From Conexibacter sp. S30A1 (lineage in GTDB: Bacteria > Actinomycetota > Thermoleophilia > Solirubrobacterales > Solirubrobacteraceae), in assembly GCF_023330665.1 (NCBI RefSeq), contig NZ_CP097127.1:186001-250000 (forward strand): a stretch of 64,000 nt of DNA, given 5' to 3'. The position numbers and the translations under genes were made by a program. The stretch's first letter is position 1; every line of letters starts with the position of its first letter. Below are positions 21,711-30,716 of the stretch, one piece after another. The notes beneath the pieces were generated by a model. It was not told where the DNA came from and did not search any database. It was given only the letters and a program-made list of their open reading frames with translations.

Positions 21711-22885
21711 TGCGCAGACGACCGCGGGCGCTTGCCGCTGCGGGCGCCGCCGGCTTGGCGGCGCTGGCCATCGCCGGTTGCGGCACCAGCTCGAGTTCCT
21801 CGTCCGCCAGCACGGCGGTCACCGTCACCGGTCGCACGCTCACGATCTTCGTCAGCGAGCCGCACGACATCGCCAGCAACCCCGCGGCGCTGGACGTGGT
21901 TGACGCCGAGAAGCTCGCGTTCGCCGCCGGCCACGGTCAGGTCCACGACTTCAAGCTCCAGCTCCAGACCGACTCAGCTGCGCAGCTCTCCGACAACGCC
22001 CGCGCGGCGATCATCGACCCGAGCACGATCGCCTACATGGGAGAGATCGAGCCCGGTACCTCGGATCAGACGGTCGGGATCACCAACGCGCTGGATGTTC
22101 TGCAGGTCAGCCCCACCGACAACGCCCTGGAGCTCAGCACCAGCACGCCGGCGGTGAGCGGCGGGCCCAAGAGCTTCTTCGAGTCGTGGAGCACCTACGG
22201 GCGCACGTTCGCGCGCCTGGTGCCGAGCGGCAGCGAGGAGGCGCGGGCCCAGGTCGCCGAGATGCGCGCGCTGGGCATCTCAAGCGTGTATGTCGCAAGT
22301 GACTCGAGCGACTACGGGCGCGCGCTGGCCGACGCTGTCGCCGCGGACGCGCATGGCGCGGGCATCACGGTCACGCACTCGCCGGCGGCTGCCGGGGCGA
22401 TCTTCTATGCGGCGCAGACGCCTGCCACCGCCGCGCGCTACTTCAATCGCGTCGGCGCGCAGGCTCCGAGCGCCAAGCTCTTTGGGCCATCGTCACTGAA
22501 CTTCGGCTCCTTCGCCTCCCTGCTCTCACCGACCGTGGCGCCGCGCGTCTACGTCTCGATCCCCGGCTACCTGCCCAAGGACCTGACCGCCGCCGGCCGG
22601 GCGTACCTGGCCGCCTTCCGCCTCGCCTACCACCACAGCCCGAACGTGGAGGCGATCTTCGGCTACGCGGCGATGAGCGCGCTGCTGCACGTGCTCGCGC
22701 GCGAGGGCGCCGCCGCCAACGACCGCACCGCCGATGTCAAGGAGTTCCTCGCCCAGCGCAACGCCTCCTCGCTGCTGGGCAGCTACTCGATTGACAGCGC
22801 CGGCAACAGCAACCTCAACGCCTTTGTGTTCGCCCGCGTGCGCGGCGGGCGACTGGTCCCGTTCGCGGCGGCGCCGCAGGGCTGA
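21710..22885 (+). CDS. Substrate-binding lipoprotein (type 1 periplasmic fold)
   Basis: The 391-residue protein begins with a basic signal peptide and a lipobox (LAIAGC, Cys about 24) followed by a Ser-rich linker. The mature part resembles Leu/Ile/Val-type substrate-binding proteins: two alpha/beta lobes, a SSVYVASDSSDYGRALADAV hinge region and a late GYAAMSALLHVL helix. No ABC permease or ATPase is adjacent, so it may serve a distant transporter or be a sensor. A related lipoprotein follows 9 bp later. Confidence 0.75.
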   Translation: MRRRPRALAAAGAAGLAALAIAGCGTSSSSSSASTAVTVTGRTLTIFVSEPHDIASNPAALDVVDAEKLAFAAGHGQVHDFKLQLQTDSAAQLSDNARAAIIDPSTIAYMGEIEPGTSDQTVGITNALDVLQVSPTDNALELSTSTPAVSGGPKSFFESWSTYGRTFARLVPSGSEEARAQVAEMRALGISSVYVASDSSDYGRALADAVAADAHGAGITVTHSPAAAGAIFYAAQTPATAARYFNRVGAQAPSAKLFGPSSLNFGSFASLLSPTVAPRVYVSIPGYLPKDLTAAGRAYLAAFRLAYHHSPNVEAIFGYAAMSALLHVLAREGAAANDRTADVKEFLAQRNASSLLGSYSIDSAGNSNLNAFVFARVRGGRLVPFAAAPQG

Positions 22886-22894
22886 GCGACAGCC

Positions 22895-24274
22895 GTGGGA
22901 CGCGCGGGGCTGCTGGCAATCTGCTGCGCTCTGTTGCTGGCCGCCTGCGGCTCCACTGCCCCGGCCCGCCGGGCGGCGCCGCCCAGGACCCCTCGCACAG
23001 CCGCCAAGCGTCACGTTCGCCAGACGCTCGTGATCTACTCAAGCCTTCCGCTCAGTGGCCCACAACGGCAGGCGTCTCTGCAGATCGAGCGCGGCATCGG
23101 GCTCGCGCTCGCGCGGGCCCACCACCGTGCCGGTCGCTTCCGCGTCGTCTATCGGGCGCTCTCTGACTCGTTGCGGCGTGTGACCACCACCGCCAGCGCG
23201 AGCACGACCGGACGCGGCCGCCTCACGGCGGCCAAGACCCGTCACTACGTGCCCGCAACCAACTGGCGGGCGACAGCCACGGTGGACAACGCCGTGGCCG
23301 CCGCACGCAACACCGAGACCGTTGCCTACATCGGTGAGCTCGACTCCGGCGCCACCGAGCTGTCGCTGCCGATCCTCAACCAGGCTGGCATCGTGCAGCT
23401 CACACCGGGCAGCGGCTACCCCGGGCTGACCGACAGGGTTGCCGGCGTCACCGCGGCTGGTGAACCTGGGCGGTTCTATCCCCACGGCGGCCCGACCCTG
23501 CTGAGGCTGATACCAGATGACGTTGTCGAGGCCGCCGCGATTGCGGATTTCCTCAAGCACGACACCGGCTGCACGCACCTGGCTGCGGCGGCCTTTGGCG
23601 GTGGCGTCAGCGCAGCGCCACTGGTGGCTGCCATCCAGCGGACCGCTCCCCTGTACGGACTAACGTTCGAGGCCACGGCAGCGCCCGGCACGGACGTCAA
23701 GAACTACTACAGCTACGCGGTCGCGCTGCGGGATCACGGCGTCAACTGCTTCGCGCTGACCGGGCGGGTCACGCGCAGCGCGGTCGCCTTCACCGAGGCG
23801 TTGAACGCGCAGCTGCCTGTGGGTTCCGCGATCTTTGGAACCAGTGGCCTCTGTAACAGGAGCTGGAGCGAGCAGGCCCGCGGAGGCGTTCCGCTCAAGG
23901 TTGCAAACGCGCTCTACTGCGCAACGCCGCTGCGTCCGGTCGACGACTACATCGGGGGCCGCAGCTTTGCGCGCATCTACCGCGCGGCCGAACACGCGAG
24001 CGCGACTGCCGACGGCTACTACGGCTATCTGGCCGGACGGCTCGTGCTAGCGGCGATCTCCGAGATCGGCGCGAGCACAGACAGCCGCCACGCGGTGCTC
24101 GAGAACCTGATCGGAAACCTGGCTTCGACCGCGCTTCAGACCTACGGCTTTGACAGCGCCGACGGCGAGATCTCCTCCACCTACTACGAGATCGACAAGG
24201 TCACCGACGGCGTGCCGGTTGCCTACCGCGCGATAGACCCGCCGTCGCTGCTCTCTGAGACCCCGGGCGGGTAG
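22895..24274 (+). CDS. Second substrate-binding lipoprotein (type 1 fold)
   Basis: The 459-residue protein has a signal peptide with lipobox LLAACG, a proline/arginine-rich linker, then the start of a Leu/Ile/Val-binding-protein-like domain (LVIYSSLPLSGPQRQ, IERGIGLAL). Further family features are VAYIGELDSGAT, an LLRLIPDD segment and DGYYGYLAGRLVLAAI. It shares layout with the upstream lipoprotein (both have YIGE near the first lobe) and is probably an old tandem duplicate. The ligand cannot be read from sequence. GTG start at 22895. Confidence 0.75.
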   Translation: MGRAGLLAICCALLLAACGSTAPARRAAPPRTPRTAAKRHVRQTLVIYSSLPLSGPQRQASLQIERGIGLALARAHHRAGRFRVVYRALSDSLRRVTTTASASTTGRGRLTAAKTRHYVPATNWRATATVDNAVAAARNTETVAYIGELDSGATELSLPILNQAGIVQLTPGSGYPGLTDRVAGVTAAGEPGRFYPHGGPTLLRLIPDDVVEAAAIADFLKHDTGCTHLAAAAFGGGVSAAPLVAAIQRTAPLYGLTFEATAAPGTDVKNYYSYAVALRDHGVNCFALTGRVTRSAVAFTEALNAQLPVGSAIFGTSGLCNRSWSEQARGGVPLKVANALYCATPLRPVDDYIGGRSFARIYRAAEHASATADGYYGYLAGRLVLAAISEIGASTDSRHAVLENLIGNLASTALQTYGFDSADGEISSTYYEIDKVTDGVPVAYRAIDPPSLLSETPGG

Positions 24275-24277
24275 CCT
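24272..24277 (+). promoter_or_regulatory. -10 element TAGCCT of polA
   Basis: TAGCCT overlaps the preceding gene's stop and ends 9 bp before the polA ATG, another TAnnnT-close-to-start case. Confidence 0.35.
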
Positions 24278-24286
24278 CAGCCGCAC

Positions 24287-26902
24287 ATGACCCTATTGCT
24301 GATCGACGGCAACAGCCTCGCCTATCGCGCCTTCTTTGCGCTGCCCGAGTCGATCGCGACCTCCACCGGCATCCCCACAAACGCGATCTTCGGGCTGGCG
24401 TCAATGCTCGTGAAGGTGCTGACCGAATACGGCGAACGGCCCACGGTCGTGGTCTGGGATGGCGGCTACACCGGACGCAAGGAGCTCTACCCGCAGTACA
24501 AGGCACAGCGCTCCAGCCGCCCCGATCTGCTGAAGGAGCAGTGGCCGAACTTCGAGCCGCTGATCGAGGCGTTCGGCTACCACAACCTGCGGGTCGAGGG
24601 CTACGAGGCCGACGACGTGATCGCGTCGCTGGCCGCTCTGGCCAAGCACGCCGGGCCCGACGGCGGGCCACTGCCGGTGGTGATCCTGACCGGCGACCGC
24701 GATGCCTTCCAACTGGTCGACGAGACGACACGGATCATGGCCCCGGGGCGCGGGATCACCGACACGAAGCTCTACGACGAGCAGGCTGTGATCGACCGCT
24801 ACGGCATTCCGCCGGCGCTCGTGCCCGACTTCATCGGCCTCAAGGGCGACACCTCCGACAACATTCCGGGCGTGCCCGGGATCGGCGACAAGACCGCCGC
24901 CGAGCTGCTGCAACGCTTCGGCACGCTCGAACAGGTGCTGGCATCGATCGACCAGATCTCAGGCACCAAGCGCAAGGAGAACCTGGTAGAGCACGCCGAC
25001 GACGCACGCCTGTCAAAGCAGCTGGCAACCGCCAAGCGTGACATCCCGCTCGAGCTGGATCTGCACGAGCTGGCCGCCCGTGCGCCCGATCGCTCGCGTC
25101 TGCGCGAGACCTTCCGGCGGTTCGAGCTGCGCGACCCGCTGCGCCGCCTGGAGGAGGCTCTCGGCTCCCCCGATGCGGCCGCGCCCGCATCGTCGTCCAC
25201 GGCCGCCGCGGCCGCTGCTGCGGCGGCCGTGCCCAGCCGCGCAGTCGCCGTGGACGAGATCGCGCAGCTGGCGGCGGACGCCCGCGTCGCGCTGGCGCTG
25301 CGAGCCCCCGAGGTGCCGGAGGGAGCGCTGTTCGGGCAGGAGCGCGAGTGGCGCTTCGGTCTGGCCGTCAGCGGGCCAGCGGGCCCGCTGACGGAGGTGC
25401 TGGCAGGGGCCTGTGGCGATCCCGCCGAGGTGGTCGCTGCGCTCGGCGCCCATCCGGTCAGCGCCCACGACGCCAAGTCGCTGGGGACGGTTCCGGCGCG
25501 GCTGGCTCACGACACCGAGATCGCCGCCTACCTGCTCGAGCCGGCTCGCCGCGGTTACCCGTTGCGCGAGCTCGTGGAGGAGCGCGGGCTGGCCGCGCCG
25601 GCAGAGCTTGAGCCGGCCGCGGCCGACGCGGTGTTGCTCGATGAGCTCGCGGGCTGGCAGCGCGAGCAGCTCGCGCAGCGGGGCCTGACCGAGCTGATGG
25701 ACGATGTCGAGCTGCCGCTGGTCCGCATCCTGCGCGAGATGGAGCTCGCCGGGCTGAAGCTCGACACCGAGCGGCTCGCGGCGATCGCGGCCAAGGTCAG
25801 GGCGGAGGCGCAGGCCACCGAGCAGGAGATCTTCGAGCTGGCCGGGGAGGAGTTCACGCTCGCCTCGCCGCGGCAGCTGGAGGAGATCCTTTTCGGCAAG
25901 CTCGGGCTCTCGCGTAAGCGCCGCGGCAAGACCGGCTACAGCACGGATGCGCGCGTGCTGCAGGCGATCCGTGACGAGCACCCGATCGTCGCAAGGATCG
26001 AGCGTTGGCGCGAGCTGACAAAGCTGAGTGCCACCTACCTGGAGGCGCTCCCGCAGCTGATCGCGGCCGATGGCCGTGTCCACACAACCTTCAACCAGAC
26101 GGCGGCGGCGACCGGCAGGCTCTCCTCCAACAGCCCGAACCTGCAGAACATCCCGATCCGCACGCCGCTTGGCCGCGAGATCCGCGCCTGCTTCGTGGCC
26201 GAGCCCGGCAACCTGCTGGTCAGCGCCGACTACTCGCAGGTTGAGCTGCGGCTGCTGGCGCAGATCGCCGGCGAGGACGTGCTCAAGGAGATCTTCCGCC
26301 GCGGCGCGGACGTCCACACCGCCACCGCGATGCGCGTCTTCGGCGTCGAGGCCGACCAGATCGACTCCGGCATGCGCTCGAAGGCGAAGATGATCAACTA
26401 CGGGATCGTCTACGGGCTCTCGGCCTACGGGATGGCCGACCGCCTGGACATCCCGCAGAGCGAGGCCGACGAGTTCATCCAGCGCTACCTGGACGGCTTC
26501 CCGGCGGTCAAGCGTTTCATCGAGCAGACGATCGCGCAGGGCACCGAGCAGGGTTACGTCTCCACCCTGTTCGGGCGCCGGCGCCAGGTGCCGGAGCTGC
26601 GCTCCCGCCGCTATGAGATGCGCAAGCAGGGCGAGCGCTTCGCCGTCAACATGGTGATCCAGGGCACCGCGGCGGACATCATGAAGGTGGCGATGGTGCG
26701 AGCCCACGCGGCGCTCAGCACCGCCGGGCTGCGCTCGCGGCTGATCCTGCAAATCCACGACGAGCTGCTGTTCGAGGGCCCCGCCGCCGAGGCCGAGCAG
26801 GTGCGCGCGCTCGCGATTGACGCGATGGAGGGTGCCTACGCGATGGATCCGCCGCTGGCCGTCGAGGCGGGCATCGGGGGCGACTGGCTGGCGGCCAAGT
26901 GA
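24287..26902 (+). CDS. polA: DNA polymerase I
   Basis: The 871-residue enzyme has three regions. The N-terminal 5'-nuclease runs from LLIDGNSLAYRAFFALP through GYEADDVIASLA and FIGLKGDTSDNIPGVPGIGDKTA. The middle exonuclease-like domain follows an Ala-rich linker of about 25 residues. The C-terminal polymerase has motif A DYSQVELRLLAQIAGE, motif B RSKAKMINYGIVYGLSAYG and motif C QIHDELLFE. In the middle domain the DxE metal site is replaced by LALRAPEVPEG, so proofreading is probably absent. Its last 67 bp overlap the antisense reductase gene. Confidence 0.98.
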   Translation: MTLLLIDGNSLAYRAFFALPESIATSTGIPTNAIFGLASMLVKVLTEYGERPTVVVWDGGYTGRKELYPQYKAQRSSRPDLLKEQWPNFEPLIEAFGYHNLRVEGYEADDVIASLAALAKHAGPDGGPLPVVILTGDRDAFQLVDETTRIMAPGRGITDTKLYDEQAVIDRYGIPPALVPDFIGLKGDTSDNIPGVPGIGDKTAAELLQRFGTLEQVLASIDQISGTKRKENLVEHADDARLSKQLATAKRDIPLELDLHELAARAPDRSRLRETFRRFELRDPLRRLEEALGSPDAAAPASSSTAAAAAAAAAVPSRAVAVDEIAQLAADARVALALRAPEVPEGALFGQEREWRFGLAVSGPAGPLTEVLAGACGDPAEVVAALGAHPVSAHDAKSLGTVPARLAHDTEIAAYLLEPARRGYPLRELVEERGLAAPAELEPAAADAVLLDELAGWQREQLAQRGLTELMDDVELPLVRILREMELAGLKLDTERLAAIAAKVRAEAQATEQEIFELAGEEFTLASPRQLEEILFGKLGLSRKRRGKTGYSTDARVLQAIRDEHPIVARIERWRELTKLSATYLEALPQLIAADGRVHTTFNQTAAATGRLSSNSPNLQNIPIRTPLGREIRACFVAEPGNLLVSADYSQVELRLLAQIAGEDVLKEIFRRGADVHTATAMRVFGVEADQIDSGMRSKAKMINYGIVYGLSAYGMADRLDIPQSEADEFIQRYLDGFPAVKRFIEQTIAQGTEQGYVSTLFGRRRQVPELRSRRYEMRKQGERFAVNMVIQGTAADIMKVAMVRAHAALSTAGLRSRLILQIHDELLFEGPAAEAEQVRALAIDAMEGAYAMDPPLAVEAGIGGDWLAAK

Positions 26903-28035
26903 GCGCCGGCCCGCGCCCTGTCGCCGTGGGCTGACACGTAGTCGGGGTGGGCGATCGCCAGGTAGTGGCTGAAGGACCAGTCCACGAAGCGTTTCACGCT
27001 CATGCCGGTGAGCGCCGGTCCCAGCACCCTCGGTGGCACCCTTGGGATCAGCCGCTGGACACGCAGCATCCACTCGTACTGCCAGCGGTGCGCCGCGCTG
27101 AAGGCGCCGTAGCGGGCCAGCGCCGCCGCCCTGCTCTGGCGCCCGGCGACGACGTCGGCGAGCTCGCGACCGCAGGCGATGCCGAAATAGAACGCGGTCC
27201 GGATCCCCTCGGCGGTCAGCGGCAGGCAGTGGCCCGCCGAATCACCCACGAAGAAGATGCCGCCCTCGGTCGCCTCGCGGATGCGGTGCGGGATCCAGTT
27301 GCCCTGATAGCCGCTCGGGTCGCGTTCGAGGTCACGGGCGAGTGCGACGGTGGGGTCCTTGACGTGAAAGCGGGGGTCGAACGAGCCGACGCCGATGCGC
27401 AGCTCGTCGCCTGCCGGGAAGCTCCAGCCGTAGCCGGCGGGCACGTAGCGGCGGTCGATCCAGATCTCCAGCTCCTCGCCGCGGCCGTGGGGATGCACCT
27501 CCAGACCGCGTGATAGGTAGGCGTCGGGTGGTTGGATCGGCGCGCCCCGACCGAGCACGCGGCGCCAGCCGAGCGCGTCCACGACCAGCGGCGCGCGGAT
27601 CTCACCACGGTCGGTTTTGACCACGTGCATGGCCTCGGAGTTCGCTGGCGGCGGTCCCTCCACCTTGGCGGTCTCGAACTCGAAGCTGCCCTGCTGGGCA
27701 AGTAGCGCGCAGAGCTCGCGGTAGTCGAAGGTGGAGAAGCTCCACGGGAGCTGGTAACGCGCCGTTGCGTGGGGCGAGTGGATCACTAGCTCGCCGAACT
27801 CCTGCCGGTGCGAGCCCATCAGCTCGAGCGCCTGAAGCCACCCCGTCGGGATGCCGCAGGCCGATGTCTGGCGCTCGCCGATCTCGTAGCGGTCAACCAC
27901 GAGCACATGCGCGCCGGTGCCCGCCAGCTCGCGCGCGACCGCCAGGCCGGCGAAGCTTGCGCCGCAGATCAGCACGTCACAGTCGCGCTCCAGCCGCGTG
28001 CGTTCGGTCCCTCGCTTGGTCGCTCTTATGGGCAC
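26836..28035 (-). CDS. Geranylgeranyl-reductase-family FAD oxidoreductase
   Basis: The 399-residue protein has an N-terminal FAD Rossmann motif CDVLICGASFAGLAVAREL, an ACGIPTGW substrate-side segment, and the second FAD motif FFVGDSAGHCLPLTAEGIRTAFYFG typical of geranylgeranyl reductases and related flavoproteins. It may reduce prenyl chains of lipids or quinones; hydroxylase or halogenase relatives cannot be excluded. It starts at GTG 28035, divergent from rpsA, and ends antisense inside polA. Confidence 0.78.
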   Translation of the reverse strand: MPIRATKRGTERTRLERDCDVLICGASFAGLAVARELAGTGAHVLVVDRYEIGERQTSACGIPTGWLQALELMGSHRQEFGELVIHSPHATARYQLPWSFSTFDYRELCALLAQQGSFEFETAKVEGPPPANSEAMHVVKTDRGEIRAPLVVDALGWRRVLGRGAPIQPPDAYLSRGLEVHPHGRGEELEIWIDRRYVPAGYGWSFPAGDELRIGVGSFDPRFHVKDPTVALARDLERDPSGYQGNWIPHRIREATEGGIFFVGDSAGHCLPLTAEGIRTAFYFGIACGRELADVVAGRQSRAAALARYGAFSAAHRWQYEWMLRVQRLIPRVPPRVLGPALTGMSVKRFVDWSFSHYLAIAHPDYVSAHGDRARAGAHLAASQSPPMPASTASGGSIA

Positions 28036-28087
28036 AGGGCGGGATGATAAAAGCCCTGATGGCAGTCCGGCGCGGGCCGCCTGCGGC

Positions 28088-28093
28088 TACACT
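28088..28093 (+). promoter_or_regulatory. -10 element TACACT of rpsA
   Basis: TACACT ends 11 bp before the rpsA ATG in the 69-bp divergent spacer. No strong -35 is visible. Confidence 0.45.
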
Positions 28094-28104
28094 CAAGTGT
28101 CCAC

Positions 28105-29436
28105 ATGTCAACGCTTACAGCCCCCAACCCCACCGAACAGGCGGACGTCAAGGTCGTGCCAGGTTCCAACGGCCTGCTGCTCGAGATCGACGGCAAGATC
28201 GTCCCCAACTACGACGCCACCATTCACCCCTTCTCCGAAGGGGATGTCGTCACCGGCCACGTCGTCCGTATCGACAACGACGAGGTCCTGGTCGACATCG
28301 GCTACAAGTCCGAGGGCGTCATCCCCTCAAACGAGCTTTCGATTCGCAAATCCGTCGATCCCAGCTCGGAGGTCTCGCTCGGTGAGGAGGTCGATGCGCT
28401 GGTCCTGACCAAGGAGGATCAGGATGGCCGGCTGATCCTCTCCAAGAAGCGCGCCCGCTTCGAGAAGGCGTGGCGCCGGATCGAGGCCGCCGCGCAATCC
28501 GGCGAGCCGGTCGAGGGCACCGTGATCGAGGTCGTCAAGGGCGGGTTGATCATCGACCTCGGCGTGCGCGGCTTCCTGCCCGCCTCGCTGGTCGACATCC
28601 GCCGGGTGCCGAACCTCGACGAGTACATGGGCACCGCGATCGAGTGCAAGGTGATCGAGCTCAACCGTTCGCGCAACAACGTCGTGCTCTCGCGTCGTGC
28701 GGTACTCGAGGAGCAGCGTAAGGAGGATCGCGAGCGTATCCTCGACCGCCTGCAGCCGGGCCAGGTCGTGGAGGGTGTGATCTCCAACATTGTCGAGTTC
28801 GGAGCATTCGTCGACCTTGACGGCATCGACGGGCTGATCCACATTTCGGAGCTCTCCTGGTCGCATGTCAACCACCCCTCGGAGATCCTCAACATCGGCG
28901 ACACGGTGTCGGTGAAGGTGCTCGACATCGACCGTCAGCGCCAGCGCATCTCACTGGGCCTGAAGCAGACCCAGGAGGATCCGTGGCAGCGTGTCGTGGA
29001 CACCTACAACATCGGCGACGAGCTCGAGGGGACCGTCACGAAGGTCGTCACCTTCGGCGCCTTCGTGGAGATACTCGACGGCGTCGAGGGTCTCGTGCAC
29101 ATCTCCGAGCTGGCTCAGCACCACGTGGAGAACCCGCGTGAGATCATCCAGCCGGGCGATCCGGTTCGGGTGAAGATCCTCGAGATCGACTCCGAACGCC
29201 GTCGGCTTTCGCTGTCGATCAAACGTGTGGAGGGCCAGGTCCTCCCGGTGCGCCCGATCGTCGCTCCCGGCGCCGACGAGATCGATCAGGAGCCGATCGA
29301 CGCGTCCGAGTTCGAGCAGATGCCCGAGCTCGGCCTGTCCGAGGAAGTGTTTGCCGACGAGCCCGAGGCCGCCGAGCCCGAGGCCGCTGAGGCCGACGAG
29401 CCTGAGGCCGCTGAGGCCGACGAGCCCGAGGCTTAG
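28105..29436 (+). CDS. rpsA: 30S ribosomal protein S1
   Basis: The 443-residue protein has four S1 RNA-binding repeats: GDVVTGHVVRIDNDEVLVDIGYK, GEPVEGTVIEVVKGGLIIDLGVRGFLP, GQVVEGVISNIVEFGAFVDL and GDELEGTVTKVVTFGAFVEI (first residues about 45, 132, 217 and 302). Four repeats is the usual actinobacterial form. S1 recruits mRNA to the 30S subunit. The last 30 residues are an acidic Ala/Glu/Pro/Asp repeat. Confidence 0.97.
   Translation: MSTLTAPNPTEQADVKVVPGSNGLLLEIDGKIVPNYDATIHPFSEGDVVTGHVVRIDNDEVLVDIGYKSEGVIPSNELSIRKSVDPSSEVSLGEEVDALVLTKEDQDGRLILSKKRARFEKAWRRIEAAAQSGEPVEGTVIEVVKGGLIIDLGVRGFLPASLVDIRRVPNLDEYMGTAIECKVIELNRSRNNVVLSRRAVLEEQRKEDRERILDRLQPGQVVEGVISNIVEFGAFVDLDGIDGLIHISELSWSHVNHPSEILNIGDTVSVKVLDIDRQRQRISLGLKQTQEDPWQRVVDTYNIGDELEGTVTKVVTFGAFVEILDGVEGLVHISELAQHHVENPREIIQPGDPVRVKILEIDSERRRLSLSIKRVEGQVLPVRPIVAPGADEIDQEPIDASEFEQMPELGLSEEVFADEPEAAEPEAAEADEPEAAEADEPEA
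29360..29433 (+). repeat. Tandem repeat encoding the acidic tail of S1
   Basis: About three degenerate copies of a 24-bp unit encode ADEPEAAE at the extreme C-terminus of rpsA. Unit length is a multiple of three, so copy changes keep the frame. Confidence 0.8.
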
Positions 29437-29471
29437 GTCCGGCCCACGAGCGGCAGATCCGGAGTTCGCGA

Positions 29472-29505
29472 GGGCGGTACGGTCAGCGCCGTGCCGCCCT
29501 TTGTT
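29472..29505 (+). terminator. Terminator-like hairpin between rpsA and coaE
   Basis: GGGCGGTACGG pairs with CCGTGCCGCCC (11 bp, one wobble, 6-base loop) and is followed by TTTGTT, the best intrinsic-terminator shape in the window. It overlaps the coaE GTG (29491). The same bases include TACGGT (29478-29483), a possible coaE -10. Confidence 0.5.
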
Positions 29506-30111
29506 GGTCTCACAGGCGGCCTAGCCGCCGGCAAGTCGACCGCTCTGCAGATCCTTGCACGGCTCGGCGCCGCCACGATCTCCACCGATGCCGTCGTCCA
29601 CGAGCTCTACGGCTCCTCGACCGTCCGCGACGCCGTGGTCGCACGGTTCGGCCCGGGGGTCGCGCCCGACGGCGTCGTTGACCGTTCGGCGCTCGCACAG
29701 CGCGTGTTTGCGGCGGACGCGGGCGGTGCGGGTGGCGACCGGGAGTGGCTCGAGCAGCTGCTGTGGCCGCTGGTGCGCCAGCGCGTGGACGAGTGGCGCG
29801 CGGCCACGCTGGCTGGCGGTGCCTCGCCGCCCGCGGCGCTCGTGGTTGAGGTGCCGCTCCTGTTCGAGTCCGGCAGCGAAGGGATGTATGACGCGACCAT
29901 CGCCGTTGTGGCCGATGAGCGGCTGCGCGGGTCGCGCGCCCACGACCGTGACGATCGCGCGCTCACGCAGCGAGAGCGCCGCCAGCTCTCCCAGGAGGAC
30001 AAGGCGTCGCGTGCGACATACGTGGTGGTGAACGACGGCGACCTCGCCGAACTCGAGGTCAAACTGTCGGCGATCCTTGTCATGCTGAAGGAGCGATGGT
30101 CGCAACGCTGA
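29491..30111 (+). CDS. coaE: Dephospho-CoA kinase
   Basis: The 206-residue P-loop kinase has GLTGGLAAGKST (Walker A), DAVVHELY and the lid-side VEVPLLFESGSEGMYD typical of CoaE. It performs the last step of CoA synthesis. The segment after residue 70 contains a Gly/Ala-rich insertion. GTG 29491 lies within a terminator-like stem. Its 3' end overlaps the transglycosylase start by 16 bp. Confidence 0.95.
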   Translation: MPPFVGLTGGLAAGKSTALQILARLGAATISTDAVVHELYGSSTVRDAVVARFGPGVAPDGVVDRSALAQRVFAADAGGAGGDREWLEQLLWPLVRQRVDEWRAATLAGGASPPAALVVEVPLLFESGSEGMYDATIAVVADERLRGSRAHDRDDRALTQRERRQLSQEDKASRATYVVVNDGDLAELEVKLSAILVMLKERWSQR

Positions 30112-30716
30112 GACCTGTCAGCCGCCGGCGCCGAATCTGGCGGCGGCGAGTGCTGGCGCTCGTCGCTCTGATCGGTGTGCCTGCCCTTGTGATCGCCGCC
30201 TGGCCGCTGGCCACGCGCGTGATCGAGCACTTCGAGCTGCCGCTGCGCTACGCGCCGATCATCCGCCAGCAGGCGGCTGCCAAGCACCTCGACCCCGCGC
30301 TGGTCGCCGCGGTCATCTACGCGGAGACGCGCTTTCGCCCGCGCCCGTCTCCGACTGGCGCCGAGGGGCTGATGCAGATCGAGCCCGCCACCGCCAGATT
30401 CCTCGCCCGCCGCTCCGGCGGTCACCACTTCCAGCTCGCTGACCTTGACGCGCCAGCGGTCAACATCGCCTACGGCACCTACTACCTGCGCTACCTGCTG
30501 AACGCCTATTCCGGCAGCACGGTGCTCGCGCTCGCTGCCTACAACGGCGGCGAGACCAACGTGGATGACTGGCTGTCAGCCGCACGCGCCGCCCACCGTC
30601 GTTTCCTCACCCGCGACATCCCGCTCTCCCAGACCCGCGCCTACGTGAGCGAGGTGCTCTCCGAGCAACGCGCCTACCGCCGCCGCTACGCTGACCAGCT
30701 CGGCTACAGCGGCTGA
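30096..30716 (+). CDS. Membrane-anchored lytic transglycosylase
   Basis: The 206-residue protein has a basic N-terminus, one membrane anchor (about residues 15-35) and an SLT domain: catalytic Glu in IYAETRFRP, SPTGAEGLMQI, NIAYGTYYLRYLL and ALAAYNGGETNVDDW. It should cleave peptidoglycan outside the membrane to form 1,6-anhydro ends. It starts inside coaE (ATG 30096) and converges on the HNH gene, overlapping it by 13 bp. Confidence 0.9.
   Translation: MVATLRPVSRRRRIWRRRVLALVALIGVPALVIAAWPLATRVIEHFELPLRYAPIIRQQAAAKHLDPALVAAVIYAETRFRPRPSPTGAEGLMQIEPATARFLARRSGGHHFQLADLDAPAVNIAYGTYYLRYLLNAYSGSTVLALAAYNGGETNVDDWLSAARAAHRRFLTRDIPLSQTRAYVSEVLSEQRAYRRRYADQLGYSG

Noticed and set aside
25013-27073. 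686-codon open frame antisense to polA (also 7738-9624, 2891-4522 and 12495-14192 on the minus strand)
   Set aside because: They lie opposite clearly recognisable genes (polA, dnaJ-prmA, lepA, GGDEF), and their translations are Arg/Gln/His-rich without any domain. High GC makes long antisense frames common.
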